The notes under the pieces: generated by a model
Database searches by the model: none
Seen by the model: the letters and a program-made list of their open reading frames with translations, nothing else
Told to the model about the DNA's origin: nothing
Assembly: GCA_017935805.1 (NCBI GenBank)
Contig: JAGBGV010000401.1
Coordinates: 1 to 15,466 of the forward strand
Source of the DNA: Clostridia bacterium
GTDB taxonomy: Bacteria; Bacillota_A; Clostridia; Oscillospirales; CAG-272
Reading direction: 5' to 3'
Length of the DNA stretch: 15,466 nt
Shown: in pieces, positions 10,977 to 15,466 of the stretch
How the letters are laid out: every line of letters starts with the position of its first letter
Numbering within the stretch: position 1 is the first letter of the stretch
Program-made: the position numbers and the translations under genes

Positions 10977-13127
10977 ATGAATAAACCCGTAATTTTCTAT
11001 TCAGGCAACACGGTAGTACGCCCCGGTAACATCGTAACTATTCGCGGCGAATACCTTGACACAGTAAAAAAGATCACAGTTTCCGACGGTAAGACAACTG
11101 CGGAGACTGAAATGATTCAGCCGGGCAGACAGTCCGTGAAGTTCCCGATTCCCACATCTCTTGCAGAGGGTGTTTATACTGTCGCCTTTGAGGGAGACGC
11201 GGAAACCGTTACCCGCACGCTCAACGCACCTGTTGTACGTTGGATACAGGGCGACGAGGGTATGACTGCAACAAGCGGCGGCTGGATAAGAGTAAACGGC
11301 GAATGTATGAGAGTGAACGGGGAAAGATCTCCGTCCATATGTATTGGTGAGATTACTCTTCTGCCTACGAAGATTTTTGACGACTACTCTGTTCTGTTTG
11401 AACTTCCCGCTCTTGCGGACGGCGAGTATGACGTGATCTACTCTAACGGATACGCTGAATGCAGTGAACTCAAGCTAACCGTTGCTCCTTCTCCCGAGGC
11501 ATCGTGGCGAAAGGTTGTATACAACGTTGTTGAGGAAGGTTTCCCCACAGACCAGATCACTGACGTTACCGAAAATCTTCAGGCACTGCTGAAAAAAGTT
11601 GGCGAGGAAGGCGGCGGTATTGTTTACTTCCCCAAGGGTCGTTACCATGTGACAGGCACATTTACTGTTCCTCGCGGCACTGTCATTCGCGGTGACGGAT
11701 ATGACCGTTCACAGATCTTCTGGACAGACGTTTGGAATGAGCAGGCAGAGGTGCCCGAGGGTGGTACACATTGGTCACCCACACGCACACCGGACGGTAT
11801 GTTCACCGGTGAGAGCGACTTTGCCATTGAAAACATCGACTTTGCGGCAAGCCGAATCGGCAGCTTTATTATGGCAGGAGAAGAGGACAAACCCGCAAAG
11901 AACATCAGACTTGATAACATTCGCATTTCTGCAAACGCATTTTCCGGATGGTATCTCCACTCACGTTACGGTGGAAAGTTCCATCGCGCAAGAAGTGCTG
12001 TTCTTATGGAAACCATGCTTTGCCGCACAGATATGATCTCCATTTGCGGTGAAAACGTGAAGATCAGAAACTGCGATTTCCAGTGGTCGGCACGTCCGTT
12101 TGCATTCCGCGGCGGTATTACCTGCCTCTTGATGCAGAACAACAAATTCGGCGGACAGGCAGCGATTGACGACTGGATGCCCCTTGGTAAGCTGACTAAC
12201 TCCATAGTTGAGGACTGTGATATCCACGAATGGATCAGCGGATGCAGCGGTACAAACATCTATTATGCAAGAAATACCATTCAGGATATTGTTGACAATG
12301 ACCGAGAGGCGTTTACCACGGATATTTCCTACGGAACGGAGTATTTCGGACCTATGGAAAAGATCGAGGGCAACACCTTCACTTTACCGAAGGATGTTAA
12401 GCTTCATCATCACGAGATACACTATTGGCGCCCGAAGGTTGGCGGAGTTCTCTGCATACTCTCCGGTAAGGGAGCAGGTCAGTACAGACGTATCGCATCC
12501 CTTGACTTTGACGCAAATACCATAACAGTAGCCGAGCCTTTTGAGGTTCAGCCTGACGAAACATCCCACATTGTAGCAAACGATATGTTTACCAACTGGT
12601 ATTTCGTTGACAACACTATCAGAAACGGCGGATCACTCCAGCTTTACACAGCGCAGTGCAACACGGTAGTTGACGGAACCAACTTCATCCACTCGGCAAG
12701 CATTAAGTCCTGGGGACAGGAGGTTTACGGAACGATCTCCAACCATTGGTACATCAGTTTTGTTAACAACAAGCTGTCCGACTGCAACTATTACCACTAT
12801 GCAGGATGGTACATGGATCCGAAGCTGCCCGGTGCGTCCTTCCTTTGCTGCTTCGGTGAAGGCAGAGACACCACAAACCTGGCGCTCACCATGCGTAACA
12901 ATCACCTGACATACAACTCCGCCATCAATATGCGCGGCGGTGAGTGTGAGCACGGTGTAGTTGACCTTGTTATTGACTCAAACACGTTCACTGACTGCAG
13001 ATGCGGTATTTATCTCGAAAACAAGGGCGAGGGAATCCTCATCACAGGAAACGAGTTTGTGAATTGCGCTGACAAGGTACAGTTCACCGATGCTGCGACC
13101 GAAGCGAGAAGCGAAGTAAGGATCTGA
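10977..13127 (+). CDS. Intracellular Ig/IPT-like plus right-handed beta-helix protein (pectate-lyase superfamily)
   Basis: 716 residues without any signal peptide or membrane segment. Residues 3-86 and about 87-170 look like two IPT/Ig-like beta-sandwich domains (PVIFYSGNTVVRPGNIVTIR; ATSGGWIRVNGE). From about 195 the start of a pectate-lyase-3/GH28-like beta-helix is clear: TENLQALLKKVGEEGGG, IVYFPKGRYHV, TFTVPRGTVIRGDG. Coil repeats follow (IRNCDFQWS, VEDCDIHEW, IEGNTFTLP, FVDNTIRNGG, MRNNHLTYNS, IDSNTFTDC, ITGNEFVNC). It is not a close paralogue of the exported beta-helix proteins nearby. Function is probably a glycan lyase, hydrolase or isomerase acting on imported fragments; catalytic residues cannot be named. 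GGAG lies 9 bases before the ATG. It sits 38 bases after the oxidoreductase and 31 before the glycosidase, clearly one operon. Confidence 0.75.
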   Translation: MNKPVIFYSGNTVVRPGNIVTIRGEYLDTVKKITVSDGKTTAETEMIQPGRQSVKFPIPTSLAEGVYTVAFEGDAETVTRTLNAPVVRWIQGDEGMTATSGGWIRVNGECMRVNGERSPSICIGEITLLPTKIFDDYSVLFELPALADGEYDVIYSNGYAECSELKLTVAPSPEASWRKVVYNVVEEGFPTDQITDVTENLQALLKKVGEEGGGIVYFPKGRYHVTGTFTVPRGTVIRGDGYDRSQIFWTDVWNEQAEVPEGGTHWSPTRTPDGMFTGESDFAIENIDFAASRIGSFIMAGEEDKPAKNIRLDNIRISANAFSGWYLHSRYGGKFHRARSAVLMETMLCRTDMISICGENVKIRNCDFQWSARPFAFRGGITCLLMQNNKFGGQAAIDDWMPLGKLTNSIVEDCDIHEWISGCSGTNIYYARNTIQDIVDNDREAFTTDISYGTEYFGPMEKIEGNTFTLPKDVKLHHHEIHYWRPKVGGVLCILSGKGAGQYRRIASLDFDANTITVAEPFEVQPDETSHIVANDMFTNWYFVDNTIRNGGSLQLYTAQCNTVVDGTNFIHSASIKSWGQEVYGTISNHWYISFVNNKLSDCNYYHYAGWYMDPKLPGASFLCCFGEGRDTTNLALTMRNNHLTYNSAINMRGGECEHGVVDLVIDSNTFTDCRCGIYLENKGEGILITGNEFVNCADKVQFTDAATEARSEVRI

Positions 13128-13158
13128 CAAGCTATATATTATTACAAGGATTAACAAT

Positions 13159-15120
13159 ATGAAAAAAGATCAAGTTTTATTTGAAAGCGGCAAGTTCTTT
13201 GTCGGCGTAAACTATTGGGCATCACATGCAGGTATGTTCATGTGGCGCAATTGGGATGAGGCAATTGTTGACAGCGACCTCAAAAAGCTCAGTGAAGCAG
13301 GTATTGAGGTTCTTCGCGTGTTCCCACTTTGGCCCGATTTCCAGCCTCTCCGACTCCACCAAAGCGGCGGCTCAGTTGCCAACGAATACCGCAACGGTGA
13401 GGAGCCTTTCCCCTTTACTGAAGCGGGTAAGTGCGGCGTGGATCAGGTAATGGCTGACCGCTTTGCAACCTTCTGCGACATCGCGGAAAAGTATGGACTG
13501 AAGCTTATCGTAGGTCTTATCACCGGTTGGATGAGTGGACGTACATTTGTGCCCGAATCTCTCGTTGGTCGCCAGCCTCTGAAGGATCACGGCGTTATGA
13601 AGTGGGAAATTCGTTTCGTTCGCTACATGGTGCGCCGCTTCAAGGATCATCCCGCTATTGGTGCGTGGGACCTTGGCAACGAGTGCAACTGCCTTGGCGA
13701 CGCTGATAAGGATGACGCATTCGTTTGGGCATCGGTTATCACAAATACTGTTCGCTCCGAGGATAGAGAGCATCCTGTGGTATCAGGTATGCACGGTCTC
13801 CAGCCCGAGGGAAAGCATCCTTGGTCAATGGCTGATCAGGGCGAGATCCTCGACATACTCTGCACACACCCATATCCGATGTTTACCCCTTACTGCAACA
13901 CAGATCCGCTTAACACGATGAAGTCAATTCTTCACGCAACGGCTGAATCCGTTTACTTTGGAACAATGGGCAAAAAGCCTTGCTTCATTGAAGAGGGCGG
14001 TACTCTCGGTCCGATGATCGCAAGTGATGAGATTGCGGGGGACTATCTCCGCGCATCTCTGTTCTCAACCTGGGCACACGATCTTCGCGGCTTCTGCTGG
14101 TGGTGCGCGTTCGATCAGGATGAGCTCACCAATACACCTTACGATTGGGACCCCGTTGAGCGTGAGCTTGGTATGTTTACCTTTGCAGGTGCAAAAAAGC
14201 CTGTGATAAACGAGTTCTCCGCATTCCGCAAGTTTGTGGACAGCTTCCCTTATGACAAGCTTCCCGAGAGAATCAAGGATGCTACATGCGTTCTCACATC
14301 CGGTCAGAGCCAGTGGCCTGTTGCATACGGAACATTTGCTCTTGCAAAGCAGGCGGGACTTGATATTGACTTCACTTGGTACAACGAGGAGATTCCCGAG
14401 GCTGATGTTTACTTGATGCCTTGTGTATCAAGCAACCATGCAATCACAAAACGCGCAATGGACACTATCCTTGAGCGCGTTGAGAAGGGTGCGACCCTTT
14501 ATATCTCCCTTTCAAACGGTGTGCTGACTCATTTCCGTGATATTACCGGACTTTACCTCATGACTCGCAACCAGAATGCGGGCGAGGGCGGTGCTGTTAA
14601 GTTCGAGCTTGACGGCAAGGAAATGTCTGTGAATCCCCCGTACCGCCATGTGCTTGAAAGCGTTGGTGCTGAGGTGCTCATCAAGGATCAGTACGGCAAC
14701 CCCTTCTTCACTGTAAACACCTACGGTAAAGGTAAGGTTTATTTGATCAACACACCCATTGAGACTATTGCTTCAATGTCACCCGGTGCGATCGTTGACG
14801 GAAAGCAGATCCCCTACATTCTTCGTCACGATCTTTACAAGCTTTACAAGCGGCTTGGAATCAAGAACAAGGACAAGATCGCGTCAAACGAGAATCCTTC
14901 AATCGGCGTGACAGAGCATATCGTTGCCGATGATGAGCGTATCATCAACGTGCTCAACCACTGCCCGTATGAGCAGACAGCACAGATCACTCTTGAGGGC
15001 GGATTCAAGTATGACAGCATCATTTCCGCAAGCCTTGAGAGCACGGCAACTGCAATGGACGGCGGAGTGGCTATCACTCTTCCCGCAAACACAGGTGCGG
15101 CTGTTGTTGTAAAAAGATAA
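13159..15120 (+). CDS. Clan GH-A glycoside hydrolase (GH5/GH42-like) with GATase-like domain
   Basis: 653 residues, no signal peptide, so cytoplasmic. Residues about 12-365 form a TIM barrel: FVGVNYWASHAG (14-25), LSEAGIEVLRVFPLWPDF (44-61), YGLKLIVGLITGW (112-124). The acid/base is most likely Glu175 in AWDLGNECN, and the nucleophile Glu279 (or 278) in PCFIEEGGTLG; GFCWWCAFDQ (311-320) supplies the barrel-end tryptophan. Residues about 374-520 resemble the glutamine-amidotransferase-like fold of GH42-type enzymes (ADVYLMPCVSSNHAIT, GATLYISLSNGVL), and about 565-653 a small beta domain. It should be a retaining exo- or endo-glycosidase; GH5-like beta-mannosidase or beta-glucosidase and GH42-like beta-galactosidase are all possible. 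AAGGA lies 8 bases before the ATG. It is the last gene of the operon, with a terminator 8 bases after the stop. Confidence 0.82.
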   Translation: MKKDQVLFESGKFFVGVNYWASHAGMFMWRNWDEAIVDSDLKKLSEAGIEVLRVFPLWPDFQPLRLHQSGGSVANEYRNGEEPFPFTEAGKCGVDQVMADRFATFCDIAEKYGLKLIVGLITGWMSGRTFVPESLVGRQPLKDHGVMKWEIRFVRYMVRRFKDHPAIGAWDLGNECNCLGDADKDDAFVWASVITNTVRSEDREHPVVSGMHGLQPEGKHPWSMADQGEILDILCTHPYPMFTPYCNTDPLNTMKSILHATAESVYFGTMGKKPCFIEEGGTLGPMIASDEIAGDYLRASLFSTWAHDLRGFCWWCAFDQDELTNTPYDWDPVERELGMFTFAGAKKPVINEFSAFRKFVDSFPYDKLPERIKDATCVLTSGQSQWPVAYGTFALAKQAGLDIDFTWYNEEIPEADVYLMPCVSSNHAITKRAMDTILERVEKGATLYISLSNGVLTHFRDITGLYLMTRNQNAGEGGAVKFELDGKEMSVNPPYRHVLESVGAEVLIKDQYGNPFFTVNTYGKGKVYLINTPIETIASMSPGAIVDGKQIPYILRHDLYKLYKRLGIKNKDKIASNENPSIGVTEHIVADDERIINVLNHCPYEQTAQITLEGGFKYDSIISASLESTATAMDGGVAITLPANTGAAVVVKR

Positions 15121-15128
15121 ATAAAAAC

Positions 15129-15157
15129 AAAAGAGGCTCGGTGAGAGTCTCTTTTTT
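15129..15157 (+). terminator. Terminator of the + strand operon
   Basis: AAAAGAGGCTC (15129-15139) pairs with GAGTCTCTTTT (15145-15155) around GGTGA: 11 bp with one G:U wobble, then more T. The wobble pairs only in the rightward transcript, matching the operon direction. Confidence 0.88.
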
Positions 15158-15175
15158 GCATGTATAGAATAAAAC

Positions 15176-15210
15176 AAGAGACCCACCCAGGTGAGTCTCT
15201 TTTCTTTTTT
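15176..15210. terminator. Terminator between operon and fourth beta-helix paralogue, probably bidirectional
   Basis: AAGAGACCCACC (15176-15187) and GGTGAGTCTCTT (15190-15201) form a long stem. The single odd pair is a U:G wobble on - and a C:A mismatch on +, so it is best paired leftwards for the paralogue ending at 15219. A T-rich tail follows on + as well, so it may back up the operon terminator. Confidence 0.75.
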
Positions 15211-15218
15211 AGGTTGCA

Positions 15219-15466
15219 TTAGCCTTTGGGGAAGTAAACTACCTTTTCGGGGAGCTCGATGTTAAGATTCCACTGTGTAGGATCAATACCGATCTGCTCG
15301 AACTGTTCCCATGTGATCTCGATAACGCCTGCAGCGGTTTCTGTGATGAGAGTCTTGATGTCTACGTCGTTACGGAGATTTGTGTAAGAGGAAACATTGC
15401 TGTTTGTGGTGTAAACTTCACCGTACGGAACGTCAAAGTCTTCCGGATTTGTGTAGAGCCAGAACA
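15219..15466 (-). CDS. Fourth beta-helix paralogue, C-terminal end only
   Basis: The - strand is open from the window edge to TAA at 15221-15219, giving 81 residues. They match the conserved tail of the beta-helix paralogues, closest to paralogue 2: LITETAAGVIEITWEQFEQI and WNLNIELPE here against LLTETAAGTIEITWEQFNDI and WNLDIELPA there. The ending is VVYFPKG. This frame is therefore the end of another gene of the same family running leftwards into the window, with its terminator about 18 bases beyond the stop. The catalytic part and signal peptide lie outside, so its export type and completeness cannot be judged. Confidence 0.85.
   Translation of the reverse strand, partial: FWLYTNPEDFDVPYGEVYTTNSNVSSYTNLRNDVDIKTLITETAAGVIEITWEQFEQIGIDPTQWNLNIELPEKVVYFPKG

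Noticed and set aside
13159..15120. Assignment of the glycosidase to one CAZy family
   Set aside because: GH5 and GH42 features are mixed and no profile search was possible, so only clan GH-A is claimed.

Overview
The window looks like a chromosomal segment of a Gram-positive gut-type Firmicute, probably a clostridial (Oscillospiraceae-like) bacterium, perhaps uncultured. The reasons are strong AAGGAG ribosome-binding sites before nearly every gene, sigma-A style promoters, lipoprotein signals followed by a TDAPE-repeat linker, U-tailed hairpin terminators, and an interspersed GC-rich palindromic repeat of a kind I recall from that group. This taxonomic call is inference, since no marker gene is present.

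Left part (1-2269): the 3' end of an altronate dehydratase (UxaA family) gene on + converges on a secreted C39-like cysteine peptidase gene on - across a shared bidirectional terminator. The peptidase gene is divergent from a 73-residue XRE/Cro-type regulator. Between them is a perfect-consensus sigma-A promoter for the peptidase, bracketed by two copies of an 18-bp palindrome, so the regulator probably represses the peptidase and possibly itself. A gene-free stretch with a composite palindromic repeat follows.

Middle (2270-9442): three tandem - strand paralogues of about 730-760 residues. All are exported right-handed parallel beta-helix proteins resembling GH141 and pectate-lyase-like enzymes. 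Two are lipoproteins and one has an ordinary signal peptide. Each has its own promoter, ribosome-binding site and 3' spacer, and the second and third also have a close terminator. The three promoters share one design, CTTGATT, 16 bp, then a TATAAT-like box, and related sequence lies upstream. A fourth paralogue enters from the right edge (15219-15466), again on -.

Right part (9709-15120): a + strand operon sits inside the paralogue array. It encodes a Gfo/Idh/MocA NAD(P)-dependent oxidoreductase, a 716-residue Ig/IPT-like plus beta-helix protein, and a clan GH-A glycoside hydrolase with a GATase-like domain. None has a signal peptide, so this module probably acts in the cytoplasm.

Taken together, the locus looks like polysaccharide (possibly pectic) degradation: surface or secreted beta-helix enzymes cut the polymer outside, and a cytoplasmic oxidoreductase/beta-helix/glycosidase trio processes imported fragments. 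No transporter or regulator for the glycan part is visible. The uronate link rests only on the altronate dehydratase fragment and is weak. The most testable observations are the operator pair around the peptidase promoter, the shared promoter architecture of the beta-helix paralogues, and the intracellular three-gene operon.
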